A DNA stretch of 21,589 bases from Chrysochromulina parva (GCA_002887195.1 PJAB01000728.1:1-21589), one strand, 5' to 3'; shown: positions 7,645-17,638, counted from the stretch's first letter. Program-made: numbers and translations. The notes: generated by a model from the letters alone, not told the origin.

Positions 7645-10600
7645 TCACGGGTCGTACAGCACCGAGTACGCCACCGTGCTCACCGTGCTCGCCGGTTTTG
7701 GCGGCGGCGGTGCTGCCCCGGCGCCCTCCCCGGCAACGAGCCTCACGACGGCATCGATGAGCGCGGCGCCCTCGCGCGAAAAGTCCATGGCCGGGTTGCG
7801 GATCTTCAGGCGCAACGTCTCCTCTAGCTGTTGGCGCAGCAGGACGACGAGGCGCGCCACCTCGGGCGTCGTCTCGAAGCGCACCCAGCCATCGTCGAGC
7901 AGCACGAGCCCCGCTTTTGGATCGACGGAGAGCCGCCCTCCAAAAAGCATCAGGGCGACGGGCGAGACGACCGTGAGGTCGCGCAGGAAGAGGCAGCTGG
8001 TGGCTACTAGCTCCGTGAAGATGAGGTGGCCGGCGCGTGGGAACGCCTTGGCACTGGCCGCCTGCGCGGCCACGCACGAGGGATGGAGGATCGCGAGCGC
8101 TACGCCAGTGTCGTCCTTGACTTTGATGATCGTGCTGCCCTCGGTCACGCCGCCGCCCTTGCCGCCCTTGCCGCCGCCCTTGCCACCGCCCTTGCCCTTG
8201 GCTCCCTTGGCCGTTGGAGGCTCGAGCTTAGCCACCTTGGGCCACATAGCACCGACGAGCAGCGCCTTGATCAGTTCCATGTCGCGCGCATTCCTCGAGC
8301 TGCTGGTGCCAAGCGCGGCCTGGACGCCGTCAGAATCGTCCCCACCCCGTTGCGCGACGCTTAGAGCATCCAGACGCGACGTGGCCCGCACGTCGTGCTG
8401 CGCCGCCGACGCGCCCGCCCTCAGAAAGTCGAGCTCCCACAGGTGCTCGAGAAGCTCGCGCTTCGTCTGCGCGATCGTCTGCAGCGTCCGGTGCGACAAA
8501 AAGTTCTCTTGGCAGAAGGCGAGCCGCCGGCGCTCACCCGATAATGCATCCCAGGCCTGATACGCCCGCAGCACTGCAAGATGGTCAGAGCCGCCCACGC
8601 TCCAGTTGGCCTTGCTCTCGTCTGCCTGGGAGCGCATCCCGTAGGGCGCCACAAAGGGGGACCGCACTGAGAGCGCCGCGGCGAGCGTGAGGGCCGGATC
8701 CGCGCACTGCAGCATCGCGCCAAGAATGATCAGCTTCCCGATGCGTACGTCGACCGGCAATGCGGCCAGATGATGGCCGAGCGCCGTAAGCTTCTCCGGG
8801 TTCGGGCCGTCGGCCTCGTCGTCATCGCGCCCGTCCGCCGCCAGTAGGGAGGGTACGGATGGTACCGGTGCCTGCAAAGGCGCTGGCACCGCCGGTGGCA
8901 AAGGCGCGGCCTCGGCCTTCGCTGCGTCCCAGTAGCGGTCGTCACCGTAAAACTCGCGAAACTGCTCCTGCGTGTACGCATTGCCATCGGTTACGTCGAT
9001 GCGCCTCTCGGCCGACGGCGGCACCGGTACCGGTACGGGCGCCAGGCCCCGCTGAGACTGCTGTGCGTGCGGCCGCGCGTCCGCGTCCGCCGTCCGCGCG
9101 AGCGCGCCGAGCGAGGTGAGCACGTTGATCGCCGATCGGATTGCCGCCGCAGAGGGCGGCTCAGGGAGTTGAGACAGGACCGCCGCAGCAGAGCGGTCGG
9201 GGTACAATTTTTTGGCGCGCAGTACGACGCGCTCGAGGGGGACACGCTGCAGCTCGGGCACCTGCTGCGCGGGCAGGCGCGCGTAGCTCGTCGAGGTGAC
9301 CAAATGGAACGCGAAGCCACAGCGCACGCGGCCCGCGCGCCCTCGGCGCTGCGTCAGATTGGCTTGCGAGCCAAAGTCCTCGATGAGGGCCTCGAGCCGT
9401 CGCGACGGGTCGTACCGGTTCTCCTTCATGCGCGCCGTGTCGACCACGAACGAGACGTCGTCGATCGTGATCGAGGTCTCGGCGATATTGGTCGCCACAA
9501 CCACCTTCGTGAGGCCCGCGGGTGGCGTCGCAAAGACCTTCATCTGATCCTCAGGCGTGAGGGTCGAGTGCAGGGGTAAAATCCACCTCTGCTGTGCGGG
9601 CGCGCACAGCTCCGGCCGGCTCTTGAGAAGGGTGACGAGCGTCTCAATCTCCCGCAGTCCTGGCAGGAAGCAGAGCACCGCGCCGCCGCCGCCTTCCCCT
9701 CCACCGCCGCCGCCCGCCGCTCGCTTGGCGGCGCTCTTCGCGCCGCCAGCTCGCGCCACTTTGCCCTTGGACGGTGTGGGCGACACGATCGGTTGCGCCA
9801 TCTCCCATTGGCTGGTGCCGCCATACTCTTCGATGAACTCGGCCTTCGTGTACGCGTTCCCGTCGGTGATGTCGAGCCGGCGCTCCTCAAAATGCTCCTC
9901 TGAATGGCCACCCGCCGTCGCGCCCGCTTGCTCGTCCTCCGCATCGGCCTCCTCTGCAGGGCCGTCGCCGTCGGCGCCACTGTCGAGCTGCAGGCGCCGG
10001 CGCAGGCTGCGCAGACGGCGAACGACCTGTGCGGGCGGCGCCGCGAGCAGCGCCACCACCAAGTCGGCACACAGCTCATAGTTGATCGAGCTCAGATCCG
10101 ACGCGGCGAGTGCCTCCGCCGTCGCCGGCGCGTGGCGCGGGTAGCGTAGCCGCAGCTCCGAGTAGTCGAGCTCGGCGTCGTCGATGCCGGAAGGCTCATT
10201 GATGGCACTCGCTGAGGCCGCGTAGCGCCCGCGCCCGCCGCCTGGGCCGCCACCCTTGCCGGCCCTGTCACTGGCGCGCTCGGCCGCACCGGTCTTGCGC
10301 GCCCACGGCGCGGACGAGCTGATCGCATGTTTGGTGAACTCGAGGCAATCCTCCAGAAAGAAAGGGGTCACCGCAAAGGTGCGTCCTGGGATGGTGAGCC
10401 TGCACGCGCCACCAAAATATCCCTCAAAGAGCGCCGCGTCGAGCGTGGCTGACATGAGCACCACGCGCAGATCGGGGCGCCGTGGCAGAAGCCGTCGCAG
10501 CACCATCAATAGAAAGTCGCCGTCCGCCGAGCGCTCGTGCGCTTCGTCGACGATGACGTGGCTTACGCCCTCGAGTGAAGGGTCCTCCTGCAGGCGACGC

Positions 10601-11804
10601 ACTGTGCAGGAGACTCGATCGCCACGGACCCGTTGGTAAGGGGGAGGTGCAGAGAGCGCCACGCTCAGCCACATGCAGACGCACACACACACCATGCACC
10701 CAGCAGGGGCGGCCAGAAGCCGCACGCGCAGCACGAGAAGAAGCCAGGCCCCACACCCCAGAGGCGTGCCGAGGTGCCGTGTAGATACCATCCGCAATCA
10801 GGCCCCACACCCAGAGGCGTGCCGAGGTGCCGTGTAGATACCATCCGCAATCAGGCCCCACATCCCAGAGGCGTGCCGAGGTGCCGTGTAGATACCATCC
10901 GCAATCAGGACCCACACCCCAGAGGCGTGCCGAGGTGCCGTGTGGGTTCGAGACACGGCAACGCACGGATCACGCCCGTGGTGCAAAATAAGAGGCGGGT
11001 CGTCGTGCCGCTTGCAACCGCCTCGTGCCGGATGGAGTAGCCAACGGTCTCGCCAAGCGCCTCGCCGCGCTCCGTCGCCACGCGCTCCGCCAGAGACACA
11101 GCCGCCACGCGACGTGGCTGTGCGATGAGCACGGTGCACTTGGCACCCACGCCCGCCTCGATGCTCGCCTCGAGCACGTATTGCGGCACCTGCGTGGACT
11201 TGCCGCAGCCGGTCTCGCCGCAGATGATGAGCACCTGCTCGCTCGCGATGGCCGCGAGCACTGCCGCGCGCGAGTCGAAAGCCGGCAACGCGGAGCGGAT
11301 CGCACGGAGGCGCTTGTGCGTGTCGGAGGTCAGGAGAGCCTCATGCTCTCGCAGCAGGCGCTCACTCTCGCGCTGCTGCGAGGCGGTCATTTTCGACTCA
11401 CCGCCGCCCGCATCGGCGCAGCGCAACTGCGAACGCCGCGGCGCCTGGTAGGTGCCGCTGCCGCTGCTGCTCGCCGTAGCCTCGTCAGATGCTACGGCAG
11501 GCAAGCTCAACGACGATTGCGTCAGCAACGTCGACAGCTCCTGCATCTGGTCGCTCGCGAGACCGACGCGCTCTGCACTCGCCGCTGGCTTCTCCTTGCC
11601 GACGTAGTATCCGTTGCGAAAAGGGCCAAAATTGAGGGGCTGCCCGTTCTTGTCTCGCTTCTGCACCTCTCGCTGGGTTGTCGTCGCATCGTGCTGTCCA
11701 GATGTTCCGTGGCCCGTCTTGCCACTCTTTTTGCCGATATTCTGCCCCTCTTGCCAGCCGCCGCCGCCGTTGCGACGACCCCCGCCACCGTTGCAGCGGC
11801 CCAT
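7645..11804 (-). CDS. DEAH-box RNA helicase (DHX36/DHX57-like)
   Basis: Two exons, 11804-10967 and 10601-7645, join in frame to 1264 residues. The 365-nt intron (GTGCGTTGCC...CCTGCACAG) reconstitutes CTTGVILRRLQEDP, matching the family. Motifs in order: GETGCGKST (about residue 196), QPRRVAAVSLAERV, VDEAHER (about 298), LMSATL, FLPGLREIE, ATNIAETSITIDDV and QRRGRAGR (about 697). They are followed by the winged-helix/HA2 region and a C-terminal OB fold (AGHLIFTELVATSCLFLRDLTVVSP). These proteins unwind RNA or remodel RNPs using ATP. The N-terminus is Gly-rich (MGRCNGGGGRRNGGGG), possibly RNA-binding. Long low-complexity inserts and two copies of a DGNAYT module (residues about 520 and 812) are unusual for the family. 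The start is the first ATG of the open frame. Exact orthology (DHX29, 36 or 57) is not resolved. Confidence 0.9.
8921..9007 (-). repeat. DGNAYT module, copy 2, in the helicase
   Basis: Encodes RRIDVTDGNAYTQEQFREFY followed by GDDRYWDAA, placed in an insert downstream of motif VI within the helicase C-terminal region. Its protein similarity to copy 1 is high while the flanks are unrelated low-complexity sequence. It therefore looks like a self-contained module rather than part of the helicase fold. Confidence 0.8.
9793..9882 (-). repeat. DGNAYT module, copy 1, in the helicase
   Basis: Encodes RRLDITDGNAYTKAEFIEEY followed by GGTSQWEMA, located in the insert between RecA1 and RecA2. It shares its layout with copy 2 at 8921-9007: RR-[LI]-D-[IV]-TDGNAYT, then F-x-E-[EF]-YG, then a W about five residues on. 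I do not know an assigned function. Confidence 0.8.
10602..10966 (-). other. Helicase intron
   Basis: The donor GTGCGTTGCC follows GGCGTGATCC, and the acceptor CTCCTGCACAG precedes TGCGTCGCCTG. This is the only junction I found that restores the conserved CTTGV-I-L-RRLQ segment. The intron sits between motif Ib and the DEAH box. Its 5' part is a 53-54 bp tandem repeat. Confidence 0.8.
10745..10950. repeat. 53-54 bp tandem repeat inside the helicase intron
   Basis: Four copies of a unit containing gaggcgtgccgaggtgccg start at about 10761, 10814, 10868 and 10922. The first three continue into tagataccatccgcaatcag. Copies are nearly identical, differing mainly by small changes in the cccacacccc stretch. 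The unit stays open in several frames, which creates spurious ORFs. Confidence 0.9.
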
Positions 11805-12087
11805 GTTCGCGCGAGTTTCCCAAGTTCTCGCGTTGCAAATTTGCAAGGAGGTGTGAATGATAAGCGTTGGCTGTGAAAAAGTACTTGGCCGCAGCCCTGT
11901 CCTCTCTGACGCGACGACCTATTACTCGATACGAATGAGTTCATGTTCGCGGTGCGTGCGCATGTGCGCGATCAAGTGGCGCTGCGTGCTGTTTGCCCAG
12001 GTGCTGCATGCATGTAGCATGACCTTTCTATGCGGCCTTCGGGAACAGTGTACAGGAACCGCCCCCTCGCACTCCGCCAGAAGCAAG
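11805..12087. other. Intergenic region between bromodomain and helicase genes
   Basis: 283 bp holding the 3' flank of the bromodomain gene and the promoter side of the helicase gene, both on minus. I see no TATA-like box, RNA gene or conserved ORF; short ORFs here are shadows. Confidence 0.5.
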
Positions 12088-12658
12088 TCAGATCGCCTCG
12101 TCCTCGTCCTCGCCTTCGTCGTCGAAGACCGAGTCGTCGGGGTCGCCGAAGCCGCCATCGTCGTCCTCGCCGTCCGCGCCCGAGCTCTCGCCCTCGGCAT
12201 AGGAGCTCATGCCGCCACCGCCGCCGCTCTCGATGCCGGACTCGTCTGCGCCATCCCCCTCCTCTCCATCAAGGGCAGAGTCGTCGAAGCCGTCCTCGCC
12301 CCCATCGCCCTCGTCGTCCTCCTCGCCGAACATGTCGGCCTCCGACACGTCCTCGTCGCCGGACTGCATCTCGGACCCGTCCACGTTGGAGAACTCGTCG
12401 TCGTCATTGTCGGTCGCACCGCCGGGCGCCTTGCCGCCCTGTGATGGGCGCTTACCGCCCTTATCTGGAGGCGCCTTTCCGCCCACAGACGAGCGCCCTC
12501 CCTCGCCGAACTCGTCGTCTTCGTCGTCCTCCATGCCGGACGAGGTGGGATCAGCGGGCGCTTTGCCTGCCGTCGTGGGCCCCTTGCCGCTCGCCACCTG
12601 TGCGGCCTTTGGCGCCTTGCCGCCCATCGCCCCGCTCACTGGCGCGTCGTCGTCGTCG

Positions 12659-12690
<32 letters not shown>

Positions 12691-13497
12691 GGAGACCACC
12701 TCCTTGGGTGCCTCGGCAGGTGCCGCCTCCGCGTCATCAAAGTCGTCGTCCCAGTCGGGGGCCGTGCCCGCGCCCGCGCTGGCGCTCGCACCCGCGCCGC
12801 CGCCCGCCGCCGCCGCCGCCTTGACCTCTGCCGTTCGCCGCCACGGCTCCGCAGCCGCATCGCCTTCGGGCGCGCTCGCTCCCAATTCGAACGAAGACTG
12901 CGCGCTGAGCGGCACGGCACCGTCGAAGGAGGAGCTCTGCGCGCCGGCACCCGCGTCGATCGCCTCGAACTTCTTGTCGAACTGCTGCTTGAGCTTGAAA
13001 GCGTCTTGGTGCACCACCGACGCGGCCATGTTGTACAGCATAGCGTTGTTGAACGTGAGGCGCACCTCGTCAGCGAAGGCCTGCGGCTCGCTGTAGTACC
13101 GGCCGGTCAGGCGCGTCTTGACCGTGCCTAGGTCCATTGGGTGCTTGACCACGAGCGCGTAGTCAGGCAGCCGCATGGCCACTGGATCGACGGGTTTGAG
13201 GAACCACATCGCGCGCTTCTGCTTCATGAGGATATCTAGTAGATTAAAGCAACGCTCCTCCCACGAGCCGGGCTCGAGACCCACATCGAGCGTACCCTCC
13301 GCCAGCTTCTGCGCAAGGTCGGGGCACTGCGTGCGCAGCCGGGAGAGCTTCTCCTCAAAGCCCTCGTCATGCGGCCCGATGAGCGAGCCGTCTGGCCTAG
13401 CGAAGGCGAGCTCGTAGATGTAGCGCGCGTGGTACGGCGCATTGTTCTTCTTAGCCTGCTGGCCAGGTGGACGCGAGCCCGAGCGCGAGCGCTTCAT
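12088..13497 (-). CDS. Bromodomain protein with acidic C-terminal tail (GTE/BET-like)
   Basis: A single exon of 469 residues from ATG 13497; upstream in-frame codons lack supporting conservation, and MKRSRSGSRPPGQQAKK is a credible basic N-terminus. The bromodomain spans about residues 82-180: FLKPVDPVAMRLPDY (ZA loop with the PVDP/LPDY pattern), then KHPMDLGTVKTRL, then LTFNNAMLYN, whose last Asn (about 156) should bind acetyl-lysine. The DYALVVKHPMDLGTVK pattern is closest to plant GTE and animal BET proteins. It is expected to read acetylated histones in the nucleus. There is no second bromodomain and no clear ET domain. Instead the C-terminal half is Ala-rich and then strongly acidic, with a GTC-repeat-encoded poly-Asp run (minus strand of 12649-12693) and Asp/Glu/Gly/Ser repeats to the end. 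It is divergently paired with the Agenet gene. Confidence 0.88.
12646..12693 (-). repeat. Trinucleotide (GAC)n run encoding poly-Asp
   Basis: The plus strand reads gtcgtcgtc with one cat interruption, giving about 15 consecutive Asp codons in the bromodomain protein. Length variation between strains is likely for such a microsatellite. Confidence 0.9.
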
Positions 13498-13776
13498 TGT
13501 TCCAAGCGCGCGACGACGGCCGCCGCGACTGCTTGCACGGCCACCCTTTCTCACACGCGTCGCAACTATGGACAGAAACCCCACATGCCGCGACGCGGAT
13601 GAAGTTTCGAGAAGCATGCCCCCATTGCCCCGCGCACATACATGTACGTCCACGTTTCCCCACGCCGAGCACTTCCCGTTGGGCTTGACTTGTCTTGCTT
13701 CCGACGCGCGCGCACCGTGGTCTGTGGTCCGTGGTGCGCCGGACGTGGGACCCGCAGGTCGTCGCCGCTTGGAGCC
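13498..13776. promoter_or_regulatory. Divergent promoter region between two chromatin-reader genes
   Basis: 279 bp separates the start of the minus-strand bromodomain gene (13497) from that of the plus-strand Agenet gene (13777). Both ORFs remain open upstream into this region, so a more distal start for either gene is possible. No TATA-like element is visible. The shared promoter is inferred from orientation only. Confidence 0.5.
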
Positions 13777-16293
13777 ATGAGCGACGTTCCGCAGCCGACG
13801 GAGCCGCCCCCCTCTGGTGCAGCCGCCCCACGCGTCGCCAAGCTCGACGGCATCGTCCCGGTCGAGGGCGAGAAGCTGCGCCTCGTGTGCTCAGGCTGCG
13901 CGACCAAGTGCGAGGTGCAGATCCCCGCGCTCGCGAGCAAGAAGCCTGTGCGCTTCCAAATCAAGTGCCCAAAGTGCAGCACGCTCAATGAGCTGCGCAC
14001 ATCTAAGCCCAAGCCGCCTGACCCCTCTGGAAGTGGCACTACCGCCGTGAAGCGCAAGGCTCTCGAAGGCGGTGAGGAGGGAGAGGCCAAGCGCAGCGCG
14101 GTTGCCGCGGCCCCGCCGGCGACGACGGCGCCGGTGACCACCCGACCGCCACCCCATCCCAGCACAGCTGCGCCGCCGGCGGCGCCTCCGCCCACAGCCG
14201 CGGCCTCCTCCTCGTCGTCGTGGCAGCCACCTGCCGCGCCTTCGCTCTCAAAGAGCGCGCAGCGGCAGCGGGCGCGCGGCGGCAGCCGCGGCGGCCGGGC
14301 GGCCGCCGAGCGCGGGGTGGGGCAGCGACTGGGCGGCGGCAGCGGCGGTCGGGGCGGCAGCCGAAGCCGCGGCGCTGGCGCGGGCGGCGCTGCACGCAGC
14401 AAAGCGAGCACCAAGGCGACCGCAGGCGTCGCGGGCTCGGCAGCGGCAGCGGCAGCGGCAGGTGCGTCGTCGTCGGGAGCGGGCACGACCGCCGAGGAGA
14501 TCGACGACTTCATGATCGAGGAGGCCGCCGAGCGCTTGCCCACGCGGCGCGAGAGGAGGCCGTCTGGGCGCGGGCAGAGCGGCCGCTTCATGGCTGTCGG
14601 AAGTCGACCTGGCATCTTCCAAGCGACGGCTTTTGAGCGCGCGTTCCCTAACCTCACCTCGGCTGCGCCTCCGTCGTGCGAGAGCGCCTTCGAGCAGGCC
14701 GCGCAAAAGCCGCGCTGGGAGGTCGACGCCGAGGCCGAGGTCTCCTTCATCGGCAAAGGGTTCGAGGGCTCTTGGAGTCATGCGAGGGTCGTACTGCTGG
14801 ACGGCCGAAACCACGTGCTAGTACGCTACTCCGAATTTGTAGACGATGATGGCTCGCCGCTGGTGGAGCGCATGCCCATCGAGCGTTTGCGTGTGCCGCC
14901 GCCGACCAAGTTCGAGGGCTGGGCCCCGGTGCTCGGGGAGGCAGTCGAGGGCCTGTGGAATGATTGTTGGTGGGATGACCTCTGATGACCTCTGATGACC
15001 TCTGATGAGCCATACTTGCCTCTTGAGGACCTCTGAGACCCCTAATTTCCTCCCTCATCAGGTGGGAGGGATCGGTGCGCGAGTTTCACCACCTCAAGGG
15101 CATCCTCTTCCAGTACGATCGCTGGCACTCGAACTGGATCTGGCTGCCGCTGCGATGCGTGCGCCCGCGCCCGCCGGCGCACCTCTACTACCCCATACGG
15201 CACACGGCCGAGGGGCAGCCGGAGCCCGAGGAGGATGAGGAGGAGGCTGCGCGCCCACCACCGGGCATCTGCGGACGCCAGGGATGCATGCTCCCCAATA
15301 ACCACGGGGGGCTGTGCCAGGTGTGCGAGGAGGGATGCGAGGAGGCGTGGCGAGGCGCTCAGGCGTCTGAGTGCCTCTGATGCCACATGATGGCCTCCGA
15401 TGGCCTCTGATGGCCTCTGATGGCCTCTGATGGCCCCTGATTGCATGTGATTGCCTCTGAGTGTCCCTGATGGCCTCTGTGTGGCCAGGTGCGCATCGAA
15501 GGCTCACGGCGCGAGACGGTGAACAAGCAGCGCGAGATACAGCTGCAGGAGAAGCTTCTCAATGAGATACAGCTGTCCAAGGAGTCCCGTGACATCGTGG
15601 CCGAGGCACGCGCCGTCACGCTCAAGGCGGCTGAGGACCGTGGCGTCGCTATTAAGGCACCGCGCGGCAATCGCGCGCAATGGCATACCAATTTTCAGCT
15701 GGACGAGGTCCGTCCGCCCGACTGGTCGTCCACAGCCCACTTCCCCACAGCCCACTTCCCCCTGACCCCACCCCCCATCCCAGCACCGATCCCCCGGCCC
15801 CCACCCCCCTGTCCCCGCACTGATCGCCCCAAACTCCCGACTCCATTGCACGCAGTTCGTGCGCAGCACTCGCGAGCTGCGCGTGCTGCAGCCGCGAGCG
15901 GGTAGCGTTGAGGGTGCACGCGGCCTCGAGCTGCGCGGCCTCCTCGTGCTCGGCCCAGGGCACACTCTCGCCGACGCGTGTAAGATGCTGCTCACCGAGC
16001 TGCAGCTGTGCCCGGCGGCGGGCTGGTGGCAGATCAGTGCTGTCTCGCACGACGGCACGAGTGTGCTACGCGACCTGAGCTGCGTGCCGCCATTTGCCGA
16101 GGTGCTTCCTCTCCTCCCGTCAGAGCCGTGCTCGCTGCTCGTACGCAATTGCCTGCCGCCGAATCGCTTGCTCACGATGACGCTCACCTCCGAGGTGGCG
16201 GATGCGGGCGTTACGGTGCCCACGGCGGCGCCCACGGCGGCGCCAACGACGGCGCCAACGACGGCGGCCGCACAGGGAGTCGCCGTGGCGTAG
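13777..16293 (+). CDS. Agenet/Tudor-domain protein with N-terminal zinc-ribbon-like motif
   Basis: Four exons (13777-14969, 15062-15320, 15489-15707, 15856-16293) give 702 residues. Residues 38-67 have C-x2-C-x3-C...C-x2-C, like a small zinc ribbon. A disordered basic Gly/Ala/Ser-rich region follows. From about residue 315 comes an Agenet (plant Tudor-like) unit: AEVSFIGKGFEGSWSHARVV, LVRYSEFVDDDG, IERLRVPPP. A second unit spans intron 1: GEAVEGLWNDCW/WEGSV, ILFQYDRWHSNWIWLP. The WW-EG join at intron 1 is what confirms splicing. Exon 2 ends in a Cys/His cluster (CGRQGCMLPNNHGGLCQ); exon 3 is charged and helical; exon 4 contains a globular part (ELRVLQPRAGS...) and a TAAPT-rich tail. Agenet domains bind methylated histone or RNA-linked partners. 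The start at 13777 (MSDVPQPTEPP) is preferred over an upstream ATG at 13642. Confidence 0.8.
14970..15061 (+). other. Agenet gene intron 1
   Basis: 92 nt, donor GTGGGATGACC, acceptor CCCTCATCAG. It is made largely of gacctctgat decamers. The donor start GTGGGA is repeated exactly at the start of the next exon (GTGGGAGGG). Confidence 0.8.
15321..15488 (+). other. Agenet gene intron 2
   Basis: 168 nt, donor GTGTGCGAGG after CTGTGCCAG, acceptor TGTGTGGCCAG before GTGCGCATCG. It contains five or more tggcctctga decamers. GCCAGGTG occurs at both boundaries. The splice keeps phase 0 and joins LCQ to VRIEG. Confidence 0.72.
15708..15855 (+). other. Agenet gene intron 3
   Basis: 148 nt, donor GTCCGTCCGC after GACGAG, acceptor CCATTGCACGCAG before TTCGTGCGC. 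The C-rich tract with repeated acagcccacttcccc serves as a long polypyrimidine region. Phase 0 on both sides. Confidence 0.65.
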
Positions 16294-16827
16294 GCGATGA
16301 CGCTCGGATCGGCGCTAGGCGCGGCGGATGGCGGTCATGCGCTCAGTACGGCGCCCAGTACGGCGCCCCTTTGGCGAGGGGATGCGCGAGCGCCGCGGCT
16401 CTCCTCCGCAGGAGACCCTTCGAGGGCAAGTGCGATGGATGCGCACGAACCTCCGAATGGGGTGTGAGGGAGGACGGGCTGATGAGCCCAGGGGAGATGG
16501 AGCGTTCTTGGACTCTCAAGCGAGGGGAGGCATACAATATGGGTCGACAATATGGGATGCTGTGTGTATGCGCTGTGGCGCCTCCCGGGGTGCGGCGCAG
16601 CGTCCGGTACCGGACCTTCCGCGGTCTGCCTCGCGTGGCGCTTCCCGGCCTGGTGCGTGGAGGCGAGGCCCCGGAGGGCCCGCCGACTGGAGGGCGCTGG
16701 GGGACGCCCGCCGGGTACTATAAATTCACAGTATAAATTCTGACGTGCCCGGGACGCCACCACAGAATCGACTCTTGATAGGATTCTCGGTATGACGCAC
16801 GATATTCGGCCCGGTCTCACTCGACAG
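16294..16827. other. Intergenic region downstream of the Agenet gene
   Basis: Contains the convergent 3' flanks of the Agenet gene (plus) and the membrane-protein gene (minus). Open frames here on both strands (for example 16328-16723 plus) have no recognisable domain and look like GC-driven shadows. A small tandem repeat (agtacggcgccc, twice) lies near 16346-16371. Confidence 0.45.
16719..16740 (+). promoter_or_regulatory. Duplicated TATAAATTC element
   Basis: The nonamer tataaattc occurs at 16719-16727 and again at 16732-16740 in otherwise very GC-rich DNA. It resembles a TATA box, but no clear gene starts just downstream on plus. It may instead belong to the 3' flank of either convergent gene. 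Confidence 0.3.
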
Positions 16828-17638
16828 TCATGTAGTCGCGCTAGCGACCGGACGACATGTAGTACATCGGGCCATCGGGGGGTTACCATGATACTTCACG
16901 GGCCGGCCAAGGCGCTGAGGCTCTATCGACGGTTCATTCAGGAAGCGCGGCAGCAGCCCTATGAGCGGGGCAACGGTTCCACCCACGTGCCACAGCCTCG
17001 CGCAAATCCTCGCTGGCCGCCAGCGCTGCTCGACAAACGTGTAATGTAGGCGGCGGTGAAAGATAGCGAGCGACACGAGGCCCAGTGCAACTGCAATGCC
17101 GAGCTGCCCGCGTGAGGCGTGCCCCTCGACGCCACGGTAAATGAATACAGCGATGAGAGTCAGAATGTGCATGACTGCGGTCTTGCGGTCGTAGACCATC
17201 CATCCGTCTCGACTTGAAGCGTCCATGGACTGCCCCCGCAGCATACCGTCCGCCAGCACACTGGTAAAGCTGCATGACGAAAAACTCGACGGCAACGAGG
17301 AGGCGTAGCCACGCCAGCTCGTTGTGAGCCGTGAATGCATACACGAGTCCGGGCACGCCCAGGCACGCGCACAGGAAAACGTCCAGCGTGGTGTGCTGCG
17401 TCCCAATCTCTTTCAGTCCGACACAGCCTCTCCGACGCAATGGTAGCATCAGGTATGCGAACATGCTCGTCGAGGCGCTCCGGATGGGCGGGTAATTCGG
17501 ATTCTTGCAGTGTGATTCGGGCCTGCCCGCGGCGTCTTCGACTGAGGCGGACGTGCCGTTCGGTCGCGACCGGCTGCGACTGGCCATTCTTGGCGCGATC
17601 TGTTGCACCCCCCCTGGTGCCGATGGCACATCATCCAT
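16828..17638 (-). CDS. Multi-pass membrane protein with an apparent frameshift
   Basis: The first frame (from ATG 17638) carries a Ser/Arg-rich N-terminus, then LDVFLCACLGVPGLVYAF and LAWLRLLVAVEFFVMQL. The sequence then continues in a second frame: TSVLADGMLRGQSMDASSRD, WMVYDRKTAVMHILTLIAVF, GQLGIAVALGLVSLAIFHRR, VGGTVAPLIGLLPRFL, down to a stop at 16828. The change happens at the TTT run at 17266-17268 (minus). Removing one T gives a smooth hydrophobic segment (VMQLTSVLADGML), and no intron of reasonable size does the same. I see five or so membrane segments but do not recognise the family. It could be a live gene with a sequencing error, or a recent pseudogene. A later start at 17587 or 17464 is possible. 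Confidence 0.5.

Noticed and set aside
8991..10081. Several 80-180 codon ORFs overlapping the helicase
   Set aside because: They are shadow frames of a GC-rich coding exon whose helicase motifs are clear on the minus strand.
10665..11139. Repeated GIYTAPRHASG-type peptides near the helicase intron
   Set aside because: They come from the 53-54 bp intronic tandem repeat, not from a conserved protein.
12030..13096. Plus-strand Arg/Pro- and Ser-rich ORFs
   Set aside because: They mirror the acidic repeats of the bromodomain gene on the other strand; composition alone keeps them open.
16008..16889. ORFs on both strands downstream of the Agenet gene
   Set aside because: No recognisable domains, and they overlap each other and the Agenet stop region; most likely GC-driven.
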